From Pseudomonadota bacterium (GTDB taxonomy: Bacteria; Desulfobacterota; Desulfobulbia; Desulfobulbales; JAGXFP01), in NCBI GenBank assembly GCA_018814305.1, contig JAHJAA010000091.1:16281-80280 (forward strand): DNA of 64,000 nt, given 5' to 3'. The position numbers and the translations under genes are program-made. Below, in pieces: positions 37,285 to 46,322 of this stretch. The first letter of the stretch is position 1; every line of letters starts with the position of its first letter. The notes below the pieces were generated by a model. It saw only the letters and a list, made by a program, of their open reading frames with translations, had not been told where the DNA came from and made no database searches.

Positions 37285-38465
37285 CTTCTTTGCTCCCGGC
37301 GGATTTCCTGAAAGACAGCCAAGGCCTTGGCAATACTATCTTCTTCCAGGTTGGCTCCGGCAATCAAACGAACTACCCCTTGCTGAGGGGGAACGGAAGG
37401 TTCTATAAAGGGTGTTGAGAAGACCCCTTTCTTGTAGAGTTCTCCGGCCAGGCGCAAGGTATCTGCAGCACCGCCGGTGACGATTGAGGTTATTGGGGCT
37501 TGCCCTCCGGCCAATTGATAACCGCATTGACTCAATCCTTCGGCTAATTTAGCCTTGTTCCGCCACATCTTATCCGCCAGGACCTCGAACTCGCCGGTTA
37601 TAATATCGATCACCCGAGAAATTCCGCCAAGGACCGCCGGGACCAAGGCTGTTGAGTAAACCAGATGGGGGCAGTAATAGCGTAAGTAATCCAGCAAATC
37701 CTTGCGACCAGCGATAATCCCGCCACTGTTCGCCAGGGATTTACCGAGTGAAGCGGTATAAATCCCTGGAAAATCGTCAATGCCCTGCTCCTCAAGAATA
37801 CCCCTGCCAGACTTCCCCAAGACCCCTATGCCGTGTGAATCGTCAATAATTGCTATGGCGTTATATTTACGACAAAGGACAAGGATATCGCTTAGAGGGG
37901 CGATATTGCCCGTGGTGGAGAACACCGATTCGGTAACCACAAAGATTTGGCGGTAGGCATGCGAACGTTGAAGTATCTTTTCAAGGGCATTGAGATTGTT
38001 ATGAAGGAACGGTCGAATTTTACAGCCTGCGGATTTGATCCCCTGAACAAGGGAAGAATGGGCGTAATGATCAACGACAACAAGGTCGTCCCGGTTGGCA
38101 ATGGTGCTGAAGAGCCCGGTGTTTGCCTGAAAACAGGAGGGAAAAATGGCCGCCGCCTCCAGCCGGATGAATGCCGCTAATTTTTTTTCCAGAGAGCAAA
38201 GGAGATCGGCATAGCCGGAGGCGATCGGAGTGCCGCAGAGGGATGCCCCATAACGATTGACGGCGGCGATCATCGCCTCTTTGACCCGTGGGTCATCGGC
38301 AAGCCCCAGATAGTTGTTGGCGGCCAGGTTGATGCACTCCTTGCCGGCAACCTGAATGGGATCGGCAAGGGACGACTGGATTTGGAGGTAATAGGGATTA
38401 AAACCAAGGTCGGAGACCAGACTGGTGTCCAAGTGGAGCCGATTGTAAAACTCTTCCCGGCTCAT
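37281..38465 (-). CDS. PLP-dependent alpha-oxoamine synthase (KBL/BioF/serine palmitoyltransferase-like)
   Basis: This 394-aa enzyme has the PLP lysine Lys242 (TASLGKSLANSGG), Asp209 and His211 (IIDDSHGIGVLG) and the ring-stacking His136 (VVDHYAHSS). Members condense an acyl-thioester with an amino acid, with decarboxylation, to give an alpha-amino ketone. The gene for an acyl carrier protein lies directly upstream with a 4-nt overlap, as in bacterial ACP-dependent serine palmitoyltransferases. No biotin genes occur nearby, which argues against BioF. The acyl donor and amino acid cannot be read from the sequence. Confidence 0.87.
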   Translation of the reverse strand: MSREEFYNRLHLDTSLVSDLGFNPYYLQIQSSLADPIQVAGKECINLAANNYLGLADDPRVKEAMIAAVNRYGASLCGTPIASGYADLLCSLEKKLAAFIRLEAAAIFPSCFQANTGLFSTIANRDDLVVVDHYAHSSLVQGIKSAGCKIRPFLHNNLNALEKILQRSHAYRQIFVVTESVFSTTGNIAPLSDILVLCRKYNAIAIIDDSHGIGVLGKSGRGILEEQGIDDFPGIYTASLGKSLANSGGIIAGRKDLLDYLRYYCPHLVYSTALVPAVLGGISRVIDIITGEFEVLADKMWRNKAKLAEGLSQCGYQLAGGQAPITSIVTGGAADTLRLAGELYKKGVFSTPFIEPSVPPQQGVVRLIAGANLEEDSIAKALAVFQEIRREQRR

Positions 38466-38713
38466 TGCCGGCCTCCTTCTACCTCAGGAAAGTCTTTAAT
38501 AAGTCTTTCCGAGATATCAGCGACCTTCTCCAGCCCACTGAAGTTGTTTTCATCGATAACAATGGAGAACTCTTCCTCTATATCATCTACTATCATCAAC
38601 ATCGTGAACGAATCTACCCCCAGATCGTCAATCAGTCGACTCTGACTTGTTATCTCGCATTTTATTTCCAAGTTGCGAGCAATGATCTCCCTGATTGTAT
38701 TCTCCAAGGTCAT
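38462..38713 (-). CDS. Acyl carrier protein
   Basis: This 83-aa acidic protein has the phosphopantetheine site DLGVDSFTML (Ser35), and helix 2 (MIVDDIEEEFSIVI) is typical of ACPs. It overlaps the OYE-like gene and the oxoamine synthase gene by four bases each. It would carry the acyl chain for the ketosynthase and oxoamine synthase of this cluster. It is distinct from a housekeeping AcpP (no LGADSLD). Confidence 0.93.
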   Translation of the reverse strand: MTLENTIREIIARNLEIKCEITSQSRLIDDLGVDSFTMLMIVDDIEEEFSIVIDENNFSGLEKVADISERLIKDFPEVEGGRQ

Positions 38714-39918
38714 ATATTTCGTCCTTTGCCATAGCAGCGGGTAGGATATTTTGAGTCACACATTACTGCACATATATTGCAGTTACAGCAGCGAGAAACG
38801 TAGTCCGGATCATTTTTTAACTCGGTCACAAAGCCAGGTTCACAGAGCAGCGGTCGACTAAGGGCAACAAAATCGGCCCGGCCTTTCTCAACAGCTAAGT
38901 GGATCTCCCTTCCCTGCCGAAATCCACCGACACTAATAATTGGGATATCCGTATAGCGTTTGGCAAATTGTGCGGAGTCAAGGTTGTAACAGGAGGTAAA
39001 TGGTTTAACCCGGCGTCTCAATATCGGTAAAACAAATACTTTCCAGCAATAGCGAAGCAGTCTGCTTTTTACTCTATAGAAGGGATTAAACTTGAGGATT
39101 TGTTCTATCGGGATATCGCCCCGGAAAATATTGAGCGCCTGGTCCATGGTGCCGTAACTAATCTCTATTCCAGCGACTTGTTTTCTATCCAGAAAACCAA
39201 TGAGACGACTTAGCTGTTCACGGCCAAATGGTTGCCGATTATCATCAGCAGCACTGATTTTGACCAGAACCGGAAAGTTTGGGCCACATCGCCGCCTGAC
39301 CTCGTCAATGACAGCCTCGAAGAAGCTTGTGCCAATGCCGGTTTGAGAATCGATGCCATAACGGTCTGTTCGATCATTGACCGCCGGCAGAATGAATTGA
39401 TGCAGAAGATAGCCATGGGCCGCATGAAGTTGTATGCCATCAAAACCGGCTTGTTGGGCAAAAAAAGCTGAATCGGCAAATCGAGTAATGACTCTTTCCG
39501 CCTGAGATGTACTCAATTTTTTGGGCTGCACCTTAAAATATGGTGATTTCTTGTGAGATACCCCTACGACCGCCCCTTCGACCGCCTCTTGGCTTGTCTG
39601 CCGACCAGTGTGGGCAAGTTGCATGAATATTTTGCTGCCGTAACGATGGACCGCTTCTGTGGTAACTTGAAAGGGACCCACCTTGTCGGTACCATCCATG
39701 CCGGCTTGACCGGGCTGCATGGCTTTGCCATCAGCGGAAATATAGGTAAAGCCGGTGATAATAGCCCCGACGTTTTCTTTGGCAAGATTGCAATACAAAT
39801 CGGTGTAAGCAACGGTTGGGCAACCGGAATCATCACACATCCCTTCAAAGGTGGCAGATCGAATGATCCTATTTTTGACAGTGACCACCCCTAACTTCGC
39901 TGACTCGAAAACAAGCAT
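38710..39918 (-). CDS. Old-yellow-enzyme-type NADH:flavin oxidoreductase with Fe-S cysteines
   Basis: This 402-aa FMN TIM-barrel protein opens with KNRIIRSATFEGMCD. It contains GFDGIQLHAAHGYLLHQFI, NDRTDRYG and ISVGGFRQG, all OYE/2,4-dienoyl-CoA reductase motifs. The C-terminus has CCNCNICAVMC and a further cysteine near YPTRC, consistent with the [4Fe-4S] site of the DCR-type enzymes. The long second half (flavodoxin-like and NADPH domains) of DCR is missing. It would reduce an activated C=C bond in a pathway intermediate. It follows the UbiA gene by 11 nt. Confidence 0.87.
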   Translation of the reverse strand: MLVFESAKLGVVTVKNRIIRSATFEGMCDDSGCPTVAYTDLYCNLAKENVGAIITGFTYISADGKAMQPGQAGMDGTDKVGPFQVTTEAVHRYGSKIFMQLAHTGRQTSQEAVEGAVVGVSHKKSPYFKVQPKKLSTSQAERVITRFADSAFFAQQAGFDGIQLHAAHGYLLHQFILPAVNDRTDRYGIDSQTGIGTSFFEAVIDEVRRRCGPNFPVLVKISAADDNRQPFGREQLSRLIGFLDRKQVAGIEISYGTMDQALNIFRGDIPIEQILKFNPFYRVKSRLLRYCWKVFVLPILRRRVKPFTSCYNLDSAQFAKRYTDIPIISVGGFRQGREIHLAVEKGRADFVALSRPLLCEPGFVTELKNDPDYVSRCCNCNICAVMCDSKYPTRCYGKGRNI

Positions 39919-39929
39919 CTGTTTAACCG

Positions 39930-40928
39930 CTATGCCCGATGGTTGGTATGCAGATTAAAAAGAAAACCGATAAAGATATATGAAACCAAAAAAAGGAGCA
40001 TCGCAAGTTCTGTATTGAAAAGGGCTATGAAGGTTGCCTGACCACAGGTACAGGCTCGAAAGTTCGTGGCAAGAGAGTCATATGTTGTCTTGCCTTGCGG
40101 ATTTCGGTAGTAGAGAACACCGGTCCATATTTGCAAGAAAAGAGTCAGGAAAGCCAGAATAACAAAGGTTTTATTTAGAGGGGCTACAATGAGCCCATTA
40201 CTGTAGATCCCGATAAAGAGAAGCGATGGTAAAAATGAAGAGACAATGGCAATTTTTCTGGACCGTTCAATGCCGTACTTGACAATGATTGTCCGTTTTC
40301 CAGCGGCCATATCACCAGTATAATCCTTGAAATAGGTATAAAATGTCATTAACCCATTCATAACCCAAATCAGAATTAAAACAGATACTCTACTTGAAGA
40401 GAAAAAGGGGGGGGCCGTCGGCCCAGCCGCCAGAAATCCAAAGATCGAGGACATGGTTATCATCAATCCGAAGATAATATTGCCCCAGATTCCGTAGCCC
40501 TTGGCATATTCATAAACCACATTAAGCAAAACACCTATGATCAGTGGAATAAGAGCAATTGGCTCAAGGTATTTCCAGGTGATTAGTCCAGTAACTGCCA
40601 TCAAGAAAAAGGAAACCGTCAGAGCTCCTTGCGGATGTAATGCCCTCGTAACCATTGGTCGTTCTGGAGCGTTAATTTTATCCTCTTCAAGTCCGAGGTA
40701 GTCATTTATGATTTGGTTAACACCCCAACTAAGAAAGAGGAGAACCAGTATTAACCCCTTTTTCTCGGTCGGCGGCAAAACTTCCACAGTCTGGAAGTTA
40801 GTGGCTATATGTTCATAAAAAGCGAGGCCAAGCCAACCGGCAATTCCTGTGATAAATGCATAGTAGAGCCGCATCGATTTAACATAGGCTCTTGAGAAGA
40901 GAAAAAGATACTCATAGGAAATGGACAT
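39930..40928 (-). CDS. UbiA-family prenyltransferase
   Basis: This 332-aa protein has about nine membrane helices. The first Asp-rich motif is INDYLGLEEDKINAPERP (Asn75, Asp76, Asp83) and the second is FKDYTGDMAAGKRT. The form ND-x2-G-x-EED-x-IN-x-P-x-RP differs from the NDxxDxxxD of UbiA/MenA at position 79 and resembles UbiA branches that act on meroterpenoid or terpene substrates. It should bind a polyprenyl diphosphate and either transfer it or cyclise it. It is the first gene of the operon, so promoter signals should lie in 40929-41300. Confidence 0.87.
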   Translation of the reverse strand: MSISYEYLFLFSRAYVKSMRLYYAFITGIAGWLGLAFYEHIATNFQTVEVLPPTEKKGLILVLLFLSWGVNQIINDYLGLEEDKINAPERPMVTRALHPQGALTVSFFLMAVTGLITWKYLEPIALIPLIIGVLLNVVYEYAKGYGIWGNIIFGLMITMSSIFGFLAAGPTAPPFFSSSRVSVLILIWVMNGLMTFYTYFKDYTGDMAAGKRTIIVKYGIERSRKIAIVSSFLPSLLFIGIYSNGLIVAPLNKTFVILAFLTLFLQIWTGVLYYRNPQGKTTYDSLATNFRACTCGQATFIALFNTELAMLLFLVSYIFIGFLFNLHTNHRA

Positions 40929-41369
40929 GATCTGCTTTGAATGCTCCTAGAAATGAGATGAGGGAAGATCTCCTTAGGCGGTCGTGTGAGAGTGGGTGAT
41001 ATTGACAAGCCCCTCAAGGATTTCCCTATTAAAGTGTTCTGTCTGCTCTTGGCTTTTGCCTTGCAAGATTGACTTTCAGGTTTCTTTACAGCCAATTCAA
41101 ATATCAGTGAACCACATCACTTGATGTTGTACGTTTCCGGTCAGCAAGACAGCTTCAAAACGTATTGATTTTGTAATGTATCGACAGGTTCATTCCTGTC
41201 AATCGCTTTGTCCTGTTTGGCAAAATTATCGGGGGTAAAAATTGATTTAATGGTTGTAGTTAATCGTACTTGATCAACTTCTAACCCATGAGCGTCAGCC
41301 CTTTTTGGTTCGAGCGCAGTGTTTTATTAGTCGTTATTTGTAGACTGGATAACAATTATCTACTCCCAA
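40929..41369. other. 441-bp gap ahead of the lipid-like operon
   Basis: This region holds no gene I can support. It should contain the promoter for the UbiA-to-radical-SAM operon (minus strand) and the end of the chemoreceptor transcript. A GACAGG-6-CCTGTC inverted repeat (41184-41201) is visible and could be an operator. No clear -35/-10 pair or sigma-54 promoter was recognised. Confidence 0.4.
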
Positions 41370-42695
41370 TTATTCCGAGATCATAATACCTTCGAGATTT
41401 TTAGAGAGCTTGACCATATCCCGGGTGATTTTTGCTGTTTGATTCAGGGCGGTCGAATTTTCTTCTACACCTACCATAATTTCGCGTATGGCAGCGGCAA
41501 CTTGGTTGCTGGCGGTTTCCTGTTGCTGAGTCGCAGTTAATATCTGTCGACCGAGTTTCACGTTTGTCCTTGCTTCCTGGTATATTTCCCTCAACAACTC
41601 CTCCGCTACTTTCGAACTCGATGCAACCTTTTTCATTTTCTCGGTACTTGAATCGGAAGAAATCACCAGCGATTGCACGGAGTCTTGAATTTCCCCAATT
41701 CTGTTTTCAATTTTCTCGGTGGATTCCATGACGCTATCGGCAAGAGAGCGGATTTTTTCCGCCACGACCCTGAACCTTTTCCCTGTTTCTCCTGCCATGG
41801 ACGCCTCAATGGACGCATTGAACGAGATAAGTTTTGTCTGGTCGACGACGCTGTTGATGATTTTCATTATGTCGCCGATCTCTTCCGATTTATTTTTCAG
41901 TTCGATGATTCGATTCCGATTCTCTTCGATATCCAAAAGCGTCACATTGATTTCGCCGACCAGGTGTCCTATGGAAACTGCTCCCTGGTCTGTTTTCGAC
42001 AGACTGTCGCCTGCGGCCTGGGCGACTTTCCTTGAACTATGGGCGATCTGCTTGGATGATGCGGTCAGCTCTTCTACTGTGGCTGAGATCTCGGCAATCG
42101 AACTTACCTCTGTGCTCGCGATAAACGATTGTTCTTCAACGGTAGACGAAATTTCCATTGAACTTAAATTTACTTTCTCGGTGGCCCCCGCGATTTCACT
42201 CAATAATTTCTGAAAGCTATTGGCCATTACATTCAATGACGACCCGATGGCACCGAATTCATCATTGACATTATAGAGCTCACAAGTCTGGCAATCCTCA
42301 CCTTTCATGGCCCTCGGGCATTCGGGTTCTTTTTTCTGAGATCCAGCAACGACCCAGCAAATCGTTTTTTGCCCGTATGCGGGACAATCCCTTCGCCCGC
42401 ATTTTTTTATCTTCGAGCAATTGACTTTTTTGCCCATTTCAACCCTGTGGGAGATATTTTTGATTCCGATCTCCAGGGCAAATTTGTTCAATATGTCCAA
42501 AGGGTTGGTGATTTTAAATGTAATGAAAAAATATACGGGAATCGCGAAGACCAAAAGCATTGTGCATATAATGGCAAAAATGGTCTCGTTAGAACTGGAC
42601 GTTCGGACAAACAACAGGTAAACCACCGAAGCGGTTATGATGGCGGGAAGCATGCTGCTGATCATCAGTTTTATTCGGATGGATAATGAAGCCAT
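41370..42695 (-). CDS. Methyl-accepting chemotaxis protein with Cys-rich 'two-CW'-like insert
   Basis: This 441-aa receptor has two membrane helices (~12-30, ~38-60) with almost no periplasmic loop, so sensing is likely membrane or cytoplasmic. A HAMP-like region is interrupted by a cysteine-rich segment (residues ~93-142: CSKIKKCGRRDCPAYG, TICWVVAG, ECPRAMKGEDCQTCELY), holding eight cysteines. The MCP signalling domain follows; its tip reads LISFNASIEASMAGETGKRF. The C-terminus has no CheR-binding pentapeptide. The Cys insert may bind metal or sense redox. It is transcribed toward the lipid-like operon but separated from it by 440 bp. Confidence 0.87.
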   Translation of the reverse strand: MASLSIRIKLMISSMLPAIITASVVYLLFVRTSSSNETIFAIICTMLLVFAIPVYFFITFKITNPLDILNKFALEIGIKNISHRVEMGKKVNCSKIKKCGRRDCPAYGQKTICWVVAGSQKKEPECPRAMKGEDCQTCELYNVNDEFGAIGSSLNVMANSFQKLLSEIAGATEKVNLSSMEISSTVEEQSFIASTEVSSIAEISATVEELTASSKQIAHSSRKVAQAAGDSLSKTDQGAVSIGHLVGEINVTLLDIEENRNRIIELKNKSEEIGDIMKIINSVVDQTKLISFNASIEASMAGETGKRFRVVAEKIRSLADSVMESTEKIENRIGEIQDSVQSLVISSDSSTEKMKKVASSSKVAEELLREIYQEARTNVKLGRQILTATQQQETASNQVAAAIREIMVGVEENSTALNQTAKITRDMVKLSKNLEGIMISE

Positions 42696-42900
42696 TTTTC
42701 CCTCCCATTGATTTAATGCAATTATTCCAGTTCTTCAATCCAGTCGGGATTGACATCCAATATATCGACAGACCTGCTCCTTCCCCTATTTTAGGGACAC
42801 CGCGCTAAACCATTTTTTACATACAGAGTAAGTGATTAGTATTCATTCGAGGAATGCGTCGTCTCCGTTTGTAATATGCTTCAATGGATCGGATAAGCTC

Positions 42901-45255
42901 TTATTGGGCATAGTAGTAATAACGATTCAAGTCTAAAAGGCCACCCTGGACCGGTTCATCTTGATAGAGTCGCTGTTGGAACCAGTCGTAGGTGTCCCAG
43001 AATTTATCGTCCGCCCGATTGACTCCGTACTTGGCGAGTCGCTCCAGATCATGGGGGCTCTTGGTGAAATTGGCCAGAAGATCAAAAAAATCAGGAAGAT
43101 CTTCCTCGCGGACATCAACAAAGTAGTTTGGATAGGAGCCAATAAGCCCGGGGATGAAATCAGCGCTGTCCAGGGCCGTATTGAATCGTCTTTTTTCTCC
43201 GAGCAGGAAAGCGACATTGTCATGCCAGCGATTCACCACAATTGACCCAGCTATATCCGCTCCATTTTTCAGGCGGATCCTCACAAAGGCGAGATTGGAA
43301 TTGTGGTGATCCATCAGGGTAAAGAATTGGGTGCCTGGTTGGGAAAGAGCAGTGAAGGCCTGCTGATAATCAGCCTCTGATTGGTATTTTTCAGGCAGGG
43401 GAGGATAGACTCCTCCAGGTGGCAGATAGTTGATGGGATCAAAGGTAATCCCGGTGGTCGGCAGCAGATGGTGGTTGACAATGTACTCCACGAATTCTCG
43501 TTTCGGTTCATCGGTGACAAAGGATATCTTGGCCGGCATGATTGATGGATAATAGTTAATGTCTTTAAGCTTCATGCCCAGATACCACGATTGCATCAAC
43601 TCAAGGCGATTTTCGGGAGGAAGGAAATCGAGAAATGAACTTTCTCCTTCGATGCGAAGTCTGTCCATATACAGGCGAAGAGACAGCTGATGCCCGGCCG
43701 TGCCGAACACGTCGAAGCCGGCAACCAGACCGTAATAAATTCGTTCGAACAACGGGTAATCCAAGACCCACAGGGACTTCGGCAGATTGCCCAGCACTCC
43801 CTTGTGAACTGAGGCGCTGTTAAAGTGGCGATAGACGGTGAGAATTGGTGCATCAGAGGGACGGTTGCCTTTCCAGATAAATTCGTAGTCAAGTCCGTTA
43901 TAGTTGTGGGATGCATAAAAATCCTGACGAGCCTGGTAAAATTCAATTGCCGTTTTTTTGTATTTATTGGTAAGCGCTGAAAATATGGGTTGGCCGCTTC
44001 CCTGCTCGATGGGCAGCCTCAGCATGTCATTGTATACCTTGAGAAAGCCAGGATATTTCACGCTGAGATCATGATCGGGGTCGAGGAACATGACCCAGAA
44101 GTTATCATTGATCACATTGAGGGCTACCTGTCCTTTGCAGACCGGGCCGTGGATAAAGGTCATGATGGTGTAGAGCGCGTTGTCCAGCAGAAACTGATAC
44201 CGTGAGCGCGGTGGGATCTGCTCGAAAGCTGCAAACGGATTGGCGCTTAAGGTTGGGTCATAACCTATTCGGTGCGGAACCTGCAACCACTCCGGGCGGA
44301 TGAAAAGTTCGTTGAATCGTTCCAGTTGGGCATCGTCAAGATTGAAGACCATATGGGTCTTATTGACGATGGTGGAGTGAATCTTGCGGAAACGATAGTA
44401 AAACCGGTCAGTTTTGGGGTCATCATAGGGGCGGACGGTGGGGATCAGCTCAATGGGGTGGCCGGGCGGGCTTTTTGAACGAACCAGTTCATAATATTCG
44501 TTGGTCGGCGTGCCGAATTTCAGATGGGCCAGAAAAAGATGCTCATAAAGATAGCGGGCCGTCATGGCGTGCTTGGCATCATCCTGATTGAGAAAAGCCT
44601 CCCATCGCTCAATGGCCTGAGCGTCACTTCCTTTCGGGGTGGTTAGCGCCGCCTGCTCCATGGCCGTGGGGCCTTTAGCTCCCTGCGCTAGCCAGCCGGC
44701 AATGATTCCGAATTCTTCTTGCTTAAGTGGTGGAAAGCCATAGGGCATGCCTCGGTTCGGGTGCTTTTCCAGGTACCCGGCCAGTTCATTCTGGTTTTCT
44801 GAGCAGCTCAGTTCATCAGTTTCGGGACTGTACTCTCCCAAACTTTTGGGATTGTTGATCTTATGCGACAGCAGTTGAATCATGATTGAATCATTCAAGC
44901 CGTTGGCAACAGTACTCTCGGTTACACTGAAGAAGCTCTTTCGGCGCCACTCTTCGGTTGATTGGGCATCGGTAAAAAGGCGGGTCGGGTCCATGGGTTT
45001 GAGGCGGGTGGCGCTGTAGACCGCCTGCTTGGTGGCCCCACGATCCATACCCTCAAAGGAATCGAGTTTCAATTGACAGGGCGAATTGTAGCAGGAATGG
45101 CAGACCGTACAGCGCTTGTCGAGGATGGGTTTGACTTCCGCCAGATAATCAATGGCTCGGGTTGGAAGCGTTATTTGAACCGGTGGCAGCGGCTTGGCAG
45201 CACATCCTGCAAGGAAAGTCGCCATGAGCAAGGATAAAACGGTGGTATATTTCAT
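42901..45255 (-). CDS. cti: Fatty acid cis/trans isomerase (Cti), haem-containing lipoprotein
   Basis: This ~784-aa protein begins MKYTTVLSLLMATFLAGCAA, a lipoprotein signal (LAGC). The cytochrome c motif CTVCH follows in VKPILDKRCTVCHSCYNSPC. The rest matches the periplasmic Cti family that converts cis- to trans-unsaturated fatty acids in membrane phospholipids under solvent or heat stress. ATG at 45255 is chosen because GGAG lies nine bases upstream; GTG at 45270 is in frame but less likely. Cti is best known from Pseudomonas and Vibrio. Its presence beside lipid genes here suggests a membrane-adaptation neighbourhood. Confidence 0.88.
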   Translation of the reverse strand: MKYTTVLSLLMATFLAGCAAKPLPPVQITLPTRAIDYLAEVKPILDKRCTVCHSCYNSPCQLKLDSFEGMDRGATKQAVYSATRLKPMDPTRLFTDAQSTEEWRRKSFFSVTESTVANGLNDSIMIQLLSHKINNPKSLGEYSPETDELSCSENQNELAGYLEKHPNRGMPYGFPPLKQEEFGIIAGWLAQGAKGPTAMEQAALTTPKGSDAQAIERWEAFLNQDDAKHAMTARYLYEHLFLAHLKFGTPTNEYYELVRSKSPPGHPIELIPTVRPYDDPKTDRFYYRFRKIHSTIVNKTHMVFNLDDAQLERFNELFIRPEWLQVPHRIGYDPTLSANPFAAFEQIPPRSRYQFLLDNALYTIMTFIHGPVCKGQVALNVINDNFWVMFLDPDHDLSVKYPGFLKVYNDMLRLPIEQGSGQPIFSALTNKYKKTAIEFYQARQDFYASHNYNGLDYEFIWKGNRPSDAPILTVYRHFNSASVHKGVLGNLPKSLWVLDYPLFERIYYGLVAGFDVFGTAGHQLSLRLYMDRLRIEGESSFLDFLPPENRLELMQSWYLGMKLKDINYYPSIMPAKISFVTDEPKREFVEYIVNHHLLPTTGITFDPINYLPPGGVYPPLPEKYQSEADYQQAFTALSQPGTQFFTLMDHHNSNLAFVRIRLKNGADIAGSIVVNRWHDNVAFLLGEKRRFNTALDSADFIPGLIGSYPNYFVDVREEDLPDFFDLLANFTKSPHDLERLAKYGVNRADDKFWDTYDWFQQRLYQDEPVQGGLLDLNRYYYYAQ

Positions 45256-45270
45256 GGACGTATGCTCCAC

Positions 45271-45582
45271 AATGGGATGACCGGCAGGATACGACTGAAC
45301 CCTTCAGTTGAGTGGGTTACAGATAAACCCCAACCCTTGTATGATTATCAGAAACATTGGAATTGTCTACAATTAAGAGTTCTCCTCTGTCGGCAATCTT
45401 TGTACTATGAACGTAAAGTGCTTTTGATTCTCGGCTGGAGGTATGGTCCCATCCGGTATGTTTCATGGGGTGCTGAAAATCATGGGATCAGGGTTGCTGT
45501 CGTCTGATTCATGGATTGGTAGTCTTCATCAACGTGACCATTGTTCTTCGGGCCGGTTTTTATGGTGTTTGGGGATTAAATC
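45271..45582. other. Divergent gap between cti and the YdjM-like gene, nothing firm
   Basis: This ~310-bp interval lies between divergent genes and should hold both promoters. Short open frames here show no protein-like content. A weak inverted repeat AACCC-11-GGGTT near 45299-45320 was noted. No regulator-binding consensus was recognised. Confidence 0.35.
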
Positions 45583-46242
45583 ATGTTCATCGGTCATTTC
45601 GGGGTTGGATTCGGTGCAAAATCGGTTGCCCCCAAAATTTCATTGGGCACCCTGTTTGTCGCCGCCCAATTTATTGATCTGCTCTGGCCAACCTTGCTTC
45701 TGCTGGGGGTTGAACGGGTCCGGATCGTGCCGGGGGCAACTGTGGTCACCCCCTTGCTCTTTGAACAGTATCCCATCTCCCACAGTCTGTTGGCCGTCGC
45801 AGGATGGGCGCTGCTGGTGGGGCTTATCTCTTTGGTTCTGTGGCGCCAGCCCCGTAGAGCCTTCGTTCTTGGTGCGCTGGTGATCAGTCACTGGGGGCTT
45901 GACGCCATCGTCCATCGGCCGGATCTACCGTTGTATCCAGGCAGTGAGATACTGATCGGTATGAAGGCCTGGTCTTCACTGCCCTTGACATTGGCTATCG
46001 AAGTTCCGATTTTTGCCCTGGGGGTTTGGCTCTATGGCCGGGTAACACGACCCGATGATGCCATTGGTAAGTGGGGATTCCGGTGGTTGGTGATTTTTAT
46101 GGGAATCGTATATGGGGGCAACCTGTTCGGTCCTCCACCTCCCAGCACCACGGCGATTGCCTGGTCAGGACAGCTCCAATGGCTGCTGGTCCTCTGGGGG
46201 TACTGGATTGATTCTCATCGTCATGTCCTGGGACATGGCTGA
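45583..46242 (+). CDS. YdjM-like (DUF457-type) integral membrane protein
   Basis: This 219-aa protein has about six membrane helices. His5 in MFIGHFGVGFGAK, PISHSLLAVAGW and VISHWGLDAIVHRPDLPL give the H...SHS...SHxxLD pattern of the membrane-bound predicted metal-dependent hydrolases (YdjM/DUF457). The biochemical role of this group is not established. GGGGA lies shortly before the ATG. It precedes the DUF3365 kinase gene by 80 bp on the same strand. Confidence 0.7.
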   Translation: MFIGHFGVGFGAKSVAPKISLGTLFVAAQFIDLLWPTLLLLGVERVRIVPGATVVTPLLFEQYPISHSLLAVAGWALLVGLISLVLWRQPRRAFVLGALVISHWGLDAIVHRPDLPLYPGSEILIGMKAWSSLPLTLAIEVPIFALGVWLYGRVTRPDDAIGKWGFRWLVIFMGIVYGGNLFGPPPPSTTAIAWSGQLQWLLVLWGYWIDSHRHVLGHG

Positions 46243-46322
46243 CATTGTTCGATTCGAGGGCGTTTTGGTTTATTACCTTTTTGTTCAAAGGTCTTTTTCT
46301 TTTTTGGTAAGGGACTAAGTCC

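Noticed and set aside
37281..38465. Alpha-oxoamine synthase as the biotin enzyme BioF
   Set aside because: No other biotin genes are near, and it is coupled by 4-nt overlaps to an ACP gene and a lipid kinase gene. A pathway-specific oxoamine synthase is more likely.
45262..45883. Two overlapping plus-strand open frames near the YdjM-like gene
   Set aside because: They overlap the cti start region or the YdjM-like gene in another frame, and show no family-like sequence.
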